Source: Saccharopolyspora phatthalungensis
GTDB lineage: Bacteria > Actinomycetota > Actinomycetes > Mycobacteriales > Pseudonocardiaceae
Direction of reading: 5' to 3'
DNA length: 64,000 bases
Assembly: GCF_014203395.1 (NCBI RefSeq)
Contig: NZ_JACHIW010000001.1
Span: forward strand, 558,001-622,000
The number at the start of each line of letters is the position of its first letter. The stretch's first letter is position 1. Under the pieces are notes generated by a model that searched no databases, had not been told where the DNA came from, and worked only from the letters and a program-made list of their open reading frames with translations. This document shows positions 45,438 to 54,624 of this stretch, piece after piece. Both the position numbers and the translations under genes were made by a program.

Positions 45438-46424
45438 TCAGGAGCGTTGGTTGCGCAGCTCCACGAGGCGCAGGACGGTGCGTTCCAGGGCGTAGGTGGC
45501 GTCGGCGGCCATGCCCTTGACCCCGGCGTTGACCTCGGCGACCGCCTGGAGAGCTTCGGCGAGGCTCGTCGGGTTCCAGCCCCGGGACTGCGCCAGCGCC
45601 TTCTTCACCTTCCAAGCGGGCATGCCCAGCTCACCGGCCAGCCGGAACGGATCGTTTCGACCACCGGCGGCGGCCACCCGGCCGATGGTGCGGACCGAGT
45701 CCGCGAGGGCGTCGGCGATCAGCACGTGCGGGACGCCGAGCTGCACCGCCCACCGCAGCGCCTCCAAGGCGGCGGCCCGGTCCCCGGTCACCGCCTTCTC
45801 CGCGACCGCGAAGCCGGTCACCTCGGCCCGGCCGCGGTGGTAGCGGCGCACCGCCGTCTCGTCGACCTTGCCGCCGGTGTCGGCGACCAGCTGCGCCGCG
45901 GCCGACGACAACTCGCGCAGGTCCGAGCCGACCGTTTCGAGCAGCGCGGCCACTCCGGCTGCATCGGTCTTGCCACCGGCCCGGCGCACCTCGTCGCGGA
46001 CGAAGGCCTCCCGCTCGGCAGGCTTGGTGATCTTGTTGCACTCGGTGACCCGCGCGCCGAGTTTGCGTAGCGCATTGGGCAGTTCCTTGGCGTGCTTGGA
46101 CCGGCCGCCGCCGCTGTGCACGATGACGAGCGTGACCCCGTCCGCCGGTTGCCGGGCGTGCGTAAGCAAGGCTTCGGCGATCTCCTTGCCGACATCCTGC
46201 GCGGACTCCACGGCGAGCACCCGACCCTCCGCGAACAGCGACGGGCTGAGCAGTTCGGCCAGCTCAGGCGGGGTGAGTTCGCTCACCTTCACCCGGCGCA
46301 GTTCGGCTTCCGGATCAGCGGCGCGGGCCGCCCCGACCGCGGCCCACAGCGCGCGTTCCACCAGCAGTTCTTCATCGCCGAGAACCAGATGCAGCGGATC
46401 GGGAACCACGGCCGGTGCGCTCAT
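45438..46424 (-). CDS. holA: DNA polymerase III subunit delta
   Basis: 328 residues from MSAPAVVPDPLHLVLGDEEL; 22 upstream codons are open but not needed. Delta opens the sliding clamp within the clamp loader. Visible: LVLGDEELLVERAL at the start, VIVHSGGGRSKHAKEL, and the C-terminal helical collar with AWKVKKALAQSRGW and LERTVLRLVEL. It normally follows comEC in actinobacteria; here thrC with its riboswitch is inserted between the two. Confidence 0.93.
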   Translation of the reverse strand: MSAPAVVPDPLHLVLGDEELLVERALWAAVGAARAADPEAELRRVKVSELTPPELAELLSPSLFAEGRVLAVESAQDVGKEIAEALLTHARQPADGVTLVIVHSGGGRSKHAKELPNALRKLGARVTECNKITKPAEREAFVRDEVRRAGGKTDAAGVAALLETVGSDLRELSSAAAQLVADTGGKVDETAVRRYHRGRAEVTGFAVAEKAVTGDRAAALEALRWAVQLGVPHVLIADALADSVRTIGRVAAAGGRNDPFRLAGELGMPAWKVKKALAQSRGWNPTSLAEALQAVAEVNAGVKGMAADATYALERTVLRLVELRNQRS

Positions 46425-46522
46425 GCATGCATCGTCGCACGCCCCCGTGACGGTCCCGCCATCTGGATCGCGCTGGCCAGAACCTGGCACGGTCCACTAG
46501 CGTTGCCGACACAACTGCATAG

Positions 46523-46648
46523 CTCATCCAGAGGGGCAGAGGGAACGGCCCGACGAAGCCCCGGCAACCGTTCGTCAGCGAATCGTGCGCGACGCGAGGT
46601 CTCTGACGAAAGCGGTGCCAATTCCGACCCGTCCGCGGGACAGATGAG
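46523..46648 (+). ncRNA. SAM-I (S-box) riboswitch upstream of threonine synthase
   Basis: The S-box core is easily read: CTCATC, AGAGGGGCAGAGGGA, CGGCCCGACGAAGCC, CCGGCAACC, then GGTGCCAATTCC and the closing GATGAG. CTCATC (46523-46528) pairs with GATGAG (46643-46648) to form P1. The thrC Shine-Dalgarno AGGAGAGGA starts inside the 3' strand of P1, and no terminator hairpin is seen, so control is probably at translation: ligand binding closes P1 and hides the ribosome site. The core matches SAM-I, not the SAM-IV common in Streptomyces. Confidence 0.85.
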
Positions 46649-46662
46649 GAGAGGACCTCGCG

Positions 46663-47931
46663 ATGACTGCTGCTGCCCACGCCCAGACCCCCGCGAACAA
46701 GGCGTTCGACCTGGGAAATGCCGTCGAACTAGTGTCCAAGGAAGAGGGGCACCGGCAGCCGCTGGCCCCCGAGTTCGTCTCGCTGGAAGACTTCTCCCCG
46801 CTTGAGGTCGCCTACGACTTCGGCCGCATCCGTCGCGAGGACATCGAATCCGGGCCGCGCTCCATCTGGCGCTACAAGCAGCTGCTCCCGGTTCCCTCCA
46901 ACGTCGAAGAACACCCGAACACCGAGCCGGGCTGTACCCGGCTGATCCGGGCCGACAAGCTCGCGAAGGCGTTGGGCGTCAAGCGAATCTGGGTCAAGGA
47001 CGACACCGGCAACCCCACCCACTCGTTCAAGGACCGCGTCGTCGCGGTGGCGCTGGCCGCCGCCCGCGAGTTCGGATTCAGGGTGTTGGCCTGCCCGTCG
47101 ACCGGCAACCTCGCCAACGCAGTGGCCGCCGCGGCGGCCCGCGCCGGCTGGGACTCGGTGGTGCTGGTGCCCAAAACCTTGGAACGGGCCAAGATCCTGA
47201 TGAGCGCGGTCTACGACGGATCGCTGCTGGCCGTCGACGGCAACTACGACGACGTGAACCGGCTGGCCACCGAGCTCGCCTCGGAGCACGAGGACTGGGC
47301 GTTCGTCAACGTCAACGTGCGCCCCTACTACTCCGAAGGCTCCAAGACGCTGGCCTTCGAGGTCGCCGAGCAGCTCGGTTGGCGCAAACCCGAGCAGATC
47401 GTGGTGCCCATCGCCTCCGGCGCGCAGCTGACCAAGGTCTACAAGGGATTCAACGAGTTGGGCCAGGTCGGTCTGGTGGAGCCGAGCCCGGTGCGGATCT
47501 TCGGCGCGCAGGCCACCGGCTGCTCCCCGGTGTCGACGGCGTACAAGAACGGCCACGACGTGGTCCAGCCGGTGCGGCCGGACACCATCGCCCGCTCGCT
47601 GGCCATCGGCGCCCCGGCCGACGGCCCGTACGTGCTGGACATCGTGCGCAAGACCGGCGGTGCGATCGAGGACGTCAGCGACGACGAGGTCCGCGAGGGC
47701 ATCCGACTGCTGGCCCGCACCGAGGGCATCTTCGCCGAGACCGCCGGCGGGGTCACCGTGGCCACGGCGAAGAAGCTCATCGAGACCGGGAAGATCGACC
47801 CGGACGCCGAAACAGTGCTGCTGATCACCGGTGACGGACTGAAGACCCTGGACGCGGTGCAGGACCAGATCGGCCCAAAGGCCACCGTCGCCCCGACCAC
47901 CGAAGCGGTCAACCAAGCCCTGGGTCTCTGA
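46663..47931 (+). CDS. thrC: Threonine synthase
   Basis: 422 residues from MTAAAHAQTP. PLP enzyme of the tryptophan-synthase-beta fold: the Lys in GNPTHSFKDRV (K123) carries PLP, and ACPSTGNLANAVAAAAARAG and IASGAQLTKVYKGF are phosphate/PLP contacts. It converts O-phosphohomoserine to threonine. It stands apart from hom and thrB, which are not in the window. It is controlled by the SAM riboswitch directly upstream, which links it to methionine supply. Confidence 0.95.
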   Translation: MTAAAHAQTPANKAFDLGNAVELVSKEEGHRQPLAPEFVSLEDFSPLEVAYDFGRIRREDIESGPRSIWRYKQLLPVPSNVEEHPNTEPGCTRLIRADKLAKALGVKRIWVKDDTGNPTHSFKDRVVAVALAAAREFGFRVLACPSTGNLANAVAAAAARAGWDSVVLVPKTLERAKILMSAVYDGSLLAVDGNYDDVNRLATELASEHEDWAFVNVNVRPYYSEGSKTLAFEVAEQLGWRKPEQIVVPIASGAQLTKVYKGFNELGQVGLVEPSPVRIFGAQATGCSPVSTAYKNGHDVVQPVRPDTIARSLAIGAPADGPYVLDIVRKTGGAIEDVSDDEVREGIRLLARTEGIFAETAGGVTVATAKKLIETGKIDPDAETVLLITGDGLKTLDAVQDQIGPKATVAPTTEAVNQALGL

Positions 47932-47969
47932 GCCCGGTTACAGGGGCCCCAGCCATCCTGATCGAAGAC

Positions 47970-48002
47970 GAGCGGCGCCACGCCACGACGATGGCGCCGC
48001 TC
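47970..48002. terminator. Bidirectional terminator between thrC and comEC
   Basis: GAGCGGCGCCA (47970-47980) and TGGCGCCGCTC (47992-48002), perfect 11-bp stem with an 11-base loop, followed by GTTTCGTC. It serves the convergent thrC and comEC stops. Confidence 0.8.
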
Positions 48003-48047
48003 GTTTCGTCACGAACGACGATCTCGATCCCGCCACCGGTCTTTGCC

Positions 48048-50402
48048 TCAGCGCCTACCGCTCGGCCGCAGCGGGTCACCTCGGGAGACGAAGCGGGGGC
48101 CATGCGGCCCCGGCAGGATGGCGATGTCTCCTTCCCGGTCTGTGCGCAGCACTTTCGTGCCCGCGCGGGTGAGGTGGTCGACAACTAACGGACTCGGGTG
48201 GCCGTAGCTGTTACCGGCGCCGACGCTGATCACGGCTAGTCGGGGACGCACCGCTTGCAGGAAACGCGGTGTGGTGTAGCGGGATCCGTGGTGCGGGACC
48301 TTGAGCACGTCGGCTCGCAGATCCGCACCGGACGACATTAGCCGCCCTTGCCCAGGCAGTTCGACATCGCCGGTGAGCAGGACCCGCCCGGCCGGGGTAG
48401 TCGCCAGCAACACAATCGACGCATCGTTGGCGTCGTCAGCCGACTGGGTGCGGGCCAGCGCCGGATCCGGGCCCAGCACATCGAGCACCAGTCCCGGCCA
48501 GGCCGCGTGCTGCCCCGACGACATCGGCACGACCGGAACCCGGTGCGCGCGAGCGTCCCGCACGACCTCGTCCAGCGCCCAGGCCGGTTCCCGCAGCGGG
48601 CCGATCGCGACCGCGTCAACGGGGATCTTCCCCATCAGCGCGGCGAGTCCGCTGACATGGTCGGCATGCAGGTGGGTCAGTACGGCCAGCGGGACTCGGC
48701 GAATGCCCAAGCGGTGCAGGCATTCCGCAGCCCGCTGCGGATCCGGTCCGGCATCGACCACCACCGCCTCACCCGGGCGGCCGGTGGCCAGCACCAGACC
48801 ATCACCCTGCCCGACGTCGCAGGCGACCAGGCTCCACCCCGGAGTCGGCCAGCCCGGCAGCATACTGCGCACCGGCACCAGCACGAGCACCGCGAGCAAC
48901 ACCGCCACCGCAACCACCCAGCGAATCCGCTTGCTGCGCAAGGTGATCAGCCCAACCACCACGAGCACCGCAAGCAGCACCCCGCCGACGGTGCCCGACG
49001 GCCAGTCGAACTCCGCGCCGGGAACCGCCGCGGCCCGATCCGCTACCAGCAGGACCCATTCCAGTTCCGGTGCCGCCAGCCAACCGAACACACCGGCCAC
49101 CCAGGTCGACGCCGGTGCCGTCACGGTAGCCAGCACGCCGAACACCGTCGCCGGTGCGACAACGGGGTCGGCCAGCATGTTCGCCGGGACCGCTACCAGA
49201 CTGACCGCGCCGGAGAGGGCCGCGATCAACGGTGCGGTGACGACATGCGCCGCCAACGGGACCGCAATCGCTTCCGCCACCCCGATCGGCACGCCCCTGG
49301 CTCGCAACGCCGCCGACCACGCCGGAGCCAGCAGCACCAGACCGGCGGTGGCCGCGACCGACAGCGCGAACCCAGCGCTCGTCGCCAGGTCCGGTTCGAG
49401 CAGCAGCAGACCGATCACGCTCGCCGACAGCACCGGCAACGCCGACCGCTGTCTGCCCAGGACCAGTGCCAGCAACGTGATCGCACCCATCACCGCCGCA
49501 CGCAACACGCTCGGTTCCGGACCCGCCAAGACGACGAAGCCGATAAGTGCCGCGCCGGCACCGATGGCCGAGATGACCGGACCGGCACCGGCCAGATGCA
49601 GCAACATCAGCACCGCGCCGCACACGATCGCGAGATTGGCACCCGATACCGCCGTCAGGTGTGACAAGCCAGCGGTTTTGAAGTCCTGCTCGACTTCCGG
49701 GGGCAGCTTTCCGGTGTCGCCGACCACCAGCCCCGGCAGCAGGCCCGCCGCGGCCGGGCTGAGCACATCCGCGGACACCTGACGAAGGCCGACACGCAGA
49801 TCCTCGGCCACACGCTGCCAACCCGGCGCAGCCACGACGTCAGCCGGCGGGCCCAACACCTGGAGCGCGGCGACCGTGAGCTCCCCGGCACGCGGCGGAG
49901 CCGCCTTGCCGGTCGCGGTCAACTGCTGCCCCGCAATGAGATTCCGCCATGCCGCAGTAGGGACCAGCAGCACCACCGCACCGTCGGCCCGCACTCGGCG
50001 CCCGGCCACCTCGGCGGCCTGCAACTCCGCATGGACCAGCGATCTGTCTGCTGCTCGTCGAGTGCCGAATGACGCGCCACGCAACGGGGTTGGTGCGCTC
50101 GTCAACGTCACCCGCAGCGTCGCCCGCTCGCCATGATCGGCGGCCAACCGCACTGGATGGTGCGCTACGCCGTAAGCCCGCACCGCGATTCCGGTCGCCG
50201 CGACACCCGCCAGCAGCAGGACAACCAGCGCTGCCCTGGCGAACGGCCGGACGCGCGCCGCCTTCCACGCCAAGATCGCGGCCGGCATCGCGAGCAGTGC
50301 CAAGACCGCAGCCGGAAGCCAACCCGCCAGCAGACCGGTCAACGTCACGACCCAAACCGCGAGCGCGGCCGGTGCCAGGCGAAGATCGAGGCTCGCGGTC
50401 AC
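48048..50402 (-). CDS. comEC: DNA internalization-related competence protein ComEC
   Basis: 784 residues from GTG 50402, which overlaps the comEA stop (GTGA). About ten membrane segments; the Competence core has GLLPGLVVGDTGKLPPEV and the region LSHLTAVSGANLAIV. The C-terminal metallo-beta-lactamase-like domain has CDVGQGDGLVL, LTHLHADHVSG and KVPHHGSRY, the metal ligands of ComEC/Rec2. It forms the DNA channel for uptake of single-stranded DNA. Whether the host is naturally competent is not known; actinobacteria keep the genes without obvious competence. Confidence 0.92.
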   Translation of the reverse strand: MTASLDLRLAPAALAVWVVTLTGLLAGWLPAAVLALLAMPAAILAWKAARVRPFARAALVVLLLAGVAATGIAVRAYGVAHHPVRLAADHGERATLRVTLTSAPTPLRGASFGTRRAADRSLVHAELQAAEVAGRRVRADGAVVLLVPTAAWRNLIAGQQLTATGKAAPPRAGELTVAALQVLGPPADVVAAPGWQRVAEDLRVGLRQVSADVLSPAAAGLLPGLVVGDTGKLPPEVEQDFKTAGLSHLTAVSGANLAIVCGAVLMLLHLAGAGPVISAIGAGAALIGFVVLAGPEPSVLRAAVMGAITLLALVLGRQRSALPVLSASVIGLLLLEPDLATSAGFALSVAATAGLVLLAPAWSAALRARGVPIGVAEAIAVPLAAHVVTAPLIAALSGAVSLVAVPANMLADPVVAPATVFGVLATVTAPASTWVAGVFGWLAAPELEWVLLVADRAAAVPGAEFDWPSGTVGGVLLAVLVVVGLITLRSKRIRWVVAVAVLLAVLVLVPVRSMLPGWPTPGWSLVACDVGQGDGLVLATGRPGEAVVVDAGPDPQRAAECLHRLGIRRVPLAVLTHLHADHVSGLAALMGKIPVDAVAIGPLREPAWALDEVVRDARAHRVPVVPMSSGQHAAWPGLVLDVLGPDPALARTQSADDANDASIVLLATTPAGRVLLTGDVELPGQGRLMSSGADLRADVLKVPHHGSRYTTPRFLQAVRPRLAVISVGAGNSYGHPSPLVVDHLTRAGTKVLRTDREGDIAILPGPHGPRFVSRGDPLRPSGRR

Positions 50403-51199
50403 ACCCGCACCACCTCCCGCAGCCGGGCGAACCGGGACTCTCCGATGCCGTCGATTTCCCGCAACTGCTCCACCGAATCGAACCGGCCGTGTTCGTCGCG
50501 CCACTGCACGATTCGCTTGGCGGTGACCTTGCCGACGCCGGGTAGTTCATCGAGTTGCTCCACTGTCGCGGTGTTGAGATCGACTTTTCCGTCGCCCCCG
50601 GGCTGGCCCGGCGACGCCTGCGGTGGCGGCGAGACGGCGACGTAGAGCTGTTCGCCGTCGACCAATCGACGGGCCAGGTTCAGCCCCGTCAGATCGGTGT
50701 CCGGCAGCGGACCACCCGCGGACTCGACCGCATCGGCCACCCGGTCGCCCGGCGACACGGTGACCAGACCCGGGCGAGCCACCCGGCCGACGACACTGAC
50801 CACGAGCTCCGGTGGCGCCCGCGTCGTGGCCGGTGCCAGCGGCGAGATCGGGGGCGGCGAGATCGGCGGCGGCGCAGGTTCGGCCGTGGGCTGACCCGCC
50901 CACGCCCCGATGCCAACGCCGACCAGAACCACGAAAGCCACCAGGGCGAGCGCGAGCACACCAACCCGGCCAGGGTCCACTCTGGACCGAAGCAGGGACT
51001 CGGGAAGCCACCGCTCGGCGAGTCGCCGCCAGGACGAACCCGAGCCGGGATCCGGTGGCTGCACCGAATAATTCGATCCGGCGCGCTCCGCCGGGTCGTC
51101 GTAGGAAGCATGTCGCCGCAGCGTTCGCAGCCTGCTTCGCGGGTCGAGCGCTTCGTCGGATTCGACCGTGCCGGAACGGAAACCTTTGGTGTCGAACAT
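50399..51199 (-). CDS. comEA: Competence protein ComEA (helix-hairpin-helix DNA-binding)
   Basis: 266 residues. A charged cytoplasmic N-terminus, one membrane segment (residues about 78-100, VGVLALALVAFVVLVGVGIG), a Pro-rich linker, an SLBB domain (ELVVSVVGRVARPGLVTVSP) and two helix-hairpin-helix motifs at the end (LDELPGVGKVTAKRIVQW; IDGIGESRFARLREV). It binds incoming DNA outside the membrane and passes it to ComEC, with which it overlaps. Confidence 0.93.
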   Translation of the reverse strand: MFDTKGFRSGTVESDEALDPRSRLRTLRRHASYDDPAERAGSNYSVQPPDPGSGSSWRRLAERWLPESLLRSRVDPGRVGVLALALVAFVVLVGVGIGAWAGQPTAEPAPPPISPPPISPLAPATTRAPPELVVSVVGRVARPGLVTVSPGDRVADAVESAGGPLPDTDLTGLNLARRLVDGEQLYVAVSPPPQASPGQPGGDGKVDLNTATVEQLDELPGVGKVTAKRIVQWRDEHGRFDSVEQLREIDGIGESRFARLREVVRV

Positions 51200-51322
51200 G
51201 AAGTCGACGGTACGGCAGTGGAAACTCGTTTCGCAGCTTTATTTTTCGTCGATCAGGACACTGTGGAGGAAAGTCCGACCGGATTCAGCTCGAAGGTGTG
51301 GAATCCGCCCGCCGAAAGGTTT

Positions 51323-52183
51323 TCAGGCGCCCGAACGCCACCCGTTCGGGAGCACCACGACACCCACCGCGCCCGGCCCGATGTGCGCGCCGATGACCGC
51401 GCCGACCTCCGAAGCAACGCAATCCACCGAGTCCCCCAGCCCTGCCCGGATCCGCACGGCAAGCTGCTCGGCACGCTCCGGTGCGGCCAGGTGGTGCACC
51501 GCGATCGCGGCTGACCCGGACCCGGCCGAGCGCAACGAAATCTCCAACAACCGAGCCATCGCCCGGGTGGTCGTGCGCACCTTCTCCAGCGCGTCGATCC
51601 GCCCGTCGTGGACGTGCAGCAGGGGCTTTATCGCCAACGCCGTGCCCAAGACCGCAGCGGCGGTGCCGATCCGCCCGCCACGCCGCAGGTATTCCAAGGT
51701 TTGCACGGAGAATAGTGTCGTCGTGCGCTCGGCGGTCGATACCGCAATGCGTTCCACCTCCGCCAGTTCGGCCCCCGACTTGGCCGCCTCGGCCGCAGCG
51801 AGCACGGAGAACCCAAGCCCCATCGCGGTGGAGCGGGAATCGACCACCCGAACCAGTGCGGGATCGACTTCCCGCGCGGCCAGCCGCGCCGCGTCCCACG
51901 TGCCGGATAGCTGCCGGGACAGGTGCACCGCCACCACGCCGTCGGCACCGGCGTCCAGCGCGTCGCGGTAGGCCCGCGCCAATTCCTCCGGCGTCGCACC
52001 GGCAGTGGTGACCCGGTGCTTGCGATCGAAGGCGTGCGCTAGATCGCCGGGACCGAAATCGGTCTCGTCGATCGCGGCGGCCCCATCCAAGCTGACGTGC
52101 AGCGGGACGGTCCGCACCGCGTAGGTCTCGGCGTATCCCGCCGGCAGGTACGCCGTCGAGTCGGTGACGACTGCAATGGGCAC
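51323..52183 (-). CDS. DegV family fatty-acid-binding protein
   Basis: 286 residues. VVTDSTAYLP at the start, then FLSRQLSGTWD-like HLSRQLSGTWDAARLA, SRSTAMGLGF, and the C-terminal GPGAVGVVVLP. DegV proteins bind a fatty acid and in Firmicutes partner FakA as FakB. No FakA is seen in the window. It lies between comEA and the phosphatase on the same strand. Confidence 0.92.
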   Translation of the reverse strand: MPIAVVTDSTAYLPAGYAETYAVRTVPLHVSLDGAAAIDETDFGPGDLAHAFDRKHRVTTAGATPEELARAYRDALDAGADGVVAVHLSRQLSGTWDAARLAAREVDPALVRVVDSRSTAMGLGFSVLAAAEAAKSGAELAEVERIAVSTAERTTTLFSVQTLEYLRRGGRIGTAAAVLGTALAIKPLLHVHDGRIDALEKVRTTTRAMARLLEISLRSAGSGSAAIAVHHLAAPERAEQLAVRIRAGLGDSVDCVASEVGAVIGAHIGPGAVGVVVLPNGWRSGA

Positions 52184-52217
52184 GCCGCAACCCTACGACG
52201 TCACCGTCGCAAAGCGA

Positions 52218-52838
52218 TCAGCCCTCGGCCAGTACCCCGGCGTTGTAAGCCATCAGCCGCCAGCGGTGATCGCTGCTGCTGCGCCGCCTGAGCTCCACCC
52301 AGTTGCAGTTGCCGACGCCGCCCAGCCCCGGCCACAGGTCCGGCGGCAAGCCGAGCAGCTTGGCGGTCAACCCGGTGATCAGGCCGCCGTGCGCGCACAG
52401 CAGCACCGTGCCCTGCTGCTGGTGGTCGAGTTCCGCTACGACCTCTAACGCGCGCTCGGCGACCTCGACGCGGGACTCTCCTCCCGGCGGCGCCCACCTC
52501 GGGTTCGCCCGCCAGGTGCTCATGGCCCCGGGCCAGCCGTGCTCGACCTCAGGTCCGCTGAGGCCCTGCCACTCCCCCAGATGCGTCTCGCGCAGCCGCT
52601 TGTCCAATCGCACCGAGGCACCGCTGACCTCGGCGAAGGCCGCCGCGGTCGTACGCGCCCGGCTCAGGTCCGAGCTGACCGCGAGGTCCGGGGCGAACCG
52701 GGCGATCGCCGGTGCCGCCCGCCTGGCCTGCTCATGGCCGGTCTTGGTCAGCGCGCTGTCGAGATGCCCCTGGAGGCGGCCCGCCGCGTTGTAGTCGGTC
52801 TCCCCGTGCCGCCAGAGCACCAGCCGGTCCAGGCTCAC
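52218..52838 (-). CDS. Histidine phosphatase family protein
   Basis: 206 residues from GTG 52838, overlapping the rsfS stop (GTGA). RHGET (VLWRHGETDYNAAGRLQG) holds the catalytic His, then SSDLSRARTTA, RETHLGEWQG and LLCAHGGLITGL with the second His. Annotated in many actinobacteria as phosphoglycerate mutase-like or glucosyl-3-phosphoglycerate phosphatase; the position after rsfS is typical for the latter (GpgP). Substrate not proven. Confidence 0.9.
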   Translation of the reverse strand: MSLDRLVLWRHGETDYNAAGRLQGHLDSALTKTGHEQARRAAPAIARFAPDLAVSSDLSRARTTAAAFAEVSGASVRLDKRLRETHLGEWQGLSGPEVEHGWPGAMSTWRANPRWAPPGGESRVEVAERALEVVAELDHQQQGTVLLCAHGGLITGLTAKLLGLPPDLWPGLGGVGNCNWVELRRRSSSDHRWRLMAYNAGVLAEG

Positions 52839-53233
52839 AAGTCCGCGTCCGGCGAATCGGCCGCGGCGGGAGCGTTCTTGTCCTCGAACTCGATCCGCGG
52901 GCAGTCCTTCCACAGCCGTTCCAGCTGGTAGAACGCCCTCTCTTCGGAATGCTGCACGTGGACCACGACGTCGACGAAGTCCAACAGGACCCACCGGCCC
53001 TCGCGCGCGCCCTCCCGGCGCACCGGCTTGGTGCCGTTCGCGCGCAGTTTCTCCTCGACCGCGTCGACGATCGCCTCGACCTGCCGTTCGTTGGGCGCCG
53101 AGGCGATCAGGAAGCAGTCGGTGATGACCAACTGCTCGGAGACATCCAGCAGGACCACATCGGTGGCCTTCTTGTCCGCCGCGGCCTGCGCCGCGATCAG
53201 AGCCAGCCGGCGGGCGTTCTCGGTGGCTGCCAC
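52835..53233 (-). CDS. rsfS: Ribosomal silencing factor RsfS
   Basis: 132 residues from GTG 53233, preceded by GAGGAG four bases upstream. DUF143 core: AAQAAADKKATDVVLLDVSE, ITDCFLIASAPNERQVEAIV and REGAREGRWVLLDFVDVVVH. It binds L14 and blocks subunit joining in starvation. In actinobacteria nadD is usually just upstream, but here a 213-bp gap without genes and then an esterase gene follow. Confidence 0.95.
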   Translation of the reverse strand: MAATENARRLALIAAQAAADKKATDVVLLDVSEQLVITDCFLIASAPNERQVEAIVDAVEEKLRANGTKPVRREGAREGRWVLLDFVDVVVHVQHSEERAFYQLERLWKDCPRIEFEDKNAPAAADSPDADL

Positions 53234-53446
53234 GTCACTCCTCTCGGGTAGGCCCGGTGTGCGGCCCACGCCGAGTAGAGGATAGCCAGCCCGTCCGGCA
53301 CGGGGCCCGGCCCGCCTCCACGGCCATTGGACCCCGGCGTCAGTTATGCCCGAAGAACGTGGCCGACTTCAACGCGCTGAAGCCGGCCAGGACTTCCCCG
53401 CCCCCGAAAGTCGTTGCCGCGAGAGGCATTCCGGAGTGATGGACCG

Positions 53447-54412
53447 TTATGCGACGGGGTTCAGTCCACGGCGCAGCGCGTCGAGGATTTCGGCCGCCTG
53501 TCGCCGGGATACGGCCGCGCTCGTGATGATGGCCGATCGGTGAAAGGTGCCTGGGAACAGGTGAAGCTCGACCGACACCCCGGCATTGAGCAGGTCGGAC
53601 GCATAGGCCAACCCCTCGTCGCGCAGCGGATCGTTCTCGTAGACCGACACGTACGCCGGAGGGAGACCGGAGAGATCGCTGGCACGCGCCGGTGCCGCAT
53701 AGGGAGGAACCGTCCCTTCACGGCCGGTCAGCCCTTCACCGCCAGTCAGCCCTTCACCGCCCGTCAGGTAGTGCCGCCAGCTCAGTACCGCGTCGGCATG
53801 GTTCCACAGCGGGGTGTCGCCGAGCGTGCGCATCGAGGTCGTGTCCAGCCGGTCATCAACCTCGGGTGCGTCAAGCAGCTGGAAGCACAGCGGCGGTCCG
53901 CCACGGTCGCGGATGAGCAGGGTGAGTGCCGCGGCGAGGCCACCGCCGGCGCTCATCCCGTACACGCCGATTCGTGCGGTGTCGACGCCGAGCGCCTCGC
54001 TTTCGGAAGCGATCCAGCGCAGCGTGGCCTCGCAGTCTTGCAGGGCAGCCGGATACGGATGCTCGGGGGCCAGCCGGTAGTCGACGCCTACGACGACCGT
54101 CGGCACCTGGTTACACAGGTCCGCCGCCTGCGCGGTGACCGCTTCCACGTCGCCCATCACGAATCCGCCACCGTGCAGCAGGAGCAGAGCGGGCAGTGGG
54201 CCGGTGGCGTCGGGCGGCTTGCAAACCCTGACTGGCACGGAGTTGCCGTCGGCACCAGGGACCGCATGGTCGGTCATGATGACCTCGTCCGGTGGGGGCC
54301 GTTCCCCGCCCGCGGCCAGCTGCCGCATCCGGGCGCGAGCTTGGGCGAGGTCCTGGATGTGCAAGTTGGGCAGCGCGGGCAGGGCTGCTGCCAGTTCAGG
54401 ATCAAAGTGCAC
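53447..54412 (-). CDS. Alpha/beta hydrolase (hormone-sensitive lipase family)
   Basis: 321 residues from GTG 54412, chosen since AAGGGGGT precedes it and homologues begin near HFDPELAAAL; an ATG ten codons up is the alternative. HGGGFVMGD is the oxyanion-hole motif and GMSAGGGLAAAL the nucleophile elbow; a C-terminal YENDPLRDEG Asp and LFPGTFH His complete the triad. An esterase of unknown substrate. The insert LTGGEGLTGGEGLTGREG is a repeated segment. Confidence 0.9.
   Translation of the reverse strand: MHFDPELAAALPALPNLHIQDLAQARARMRQLAAGGERPPPDEVIMTDHAVPGADGNSVPVRVCKPPDATGPLPALLLLHGGGFVMGDVEAVTAQAADLCNQVPTVVVGVDYRLAPEHPYPAALQDCEATLRWIASESEALGVDTARIGVYGMSAGGGLAAALTLLIRDRGGPPLCFQLLDAPEVDDRLDTTSMRTLGDTPLWNHADAVLSWRHYLTGGEGLTGGEGLTGREGTVPPYAAPARASDLSGLPPAYVSVYENDPLRDEGLAYASDLLNAGVSVELHLFPGTFHRSAIITSAAVSRRQAAEILDALRRGLNPVA
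53714..53767. repeat. 18-bp tandem repeat (three copies) inside the esterase gene
   Basis: Three copies of CCCTTCACCGCCAGTCAG, with two to three changes, coding LTGGEG-like units on the minus strand. Lies in a surface loop of the esterase by position. In-frame length change does not break the gene. Confidence 0.85.
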
Positions 54413-54624
54413 GCGGCCACCCCCTTGCCGACGTTCTGACATTCTCCTCCCGAACAAGCCGCCCCGGCCACTGCCGAGGCGATCTAGGGGCAGGAAACCT
54501 TCGGCCTGATCGAGGTGCTGGAGGTCGTCGGTGTGGTGCGCTGTTCGTCCTCACTGCGATCACGGACGGGGCGGAATCGGTACATACCGCGCCACCGGGG
54601 TGACCTAGTCCACGGCGGGTCCGA

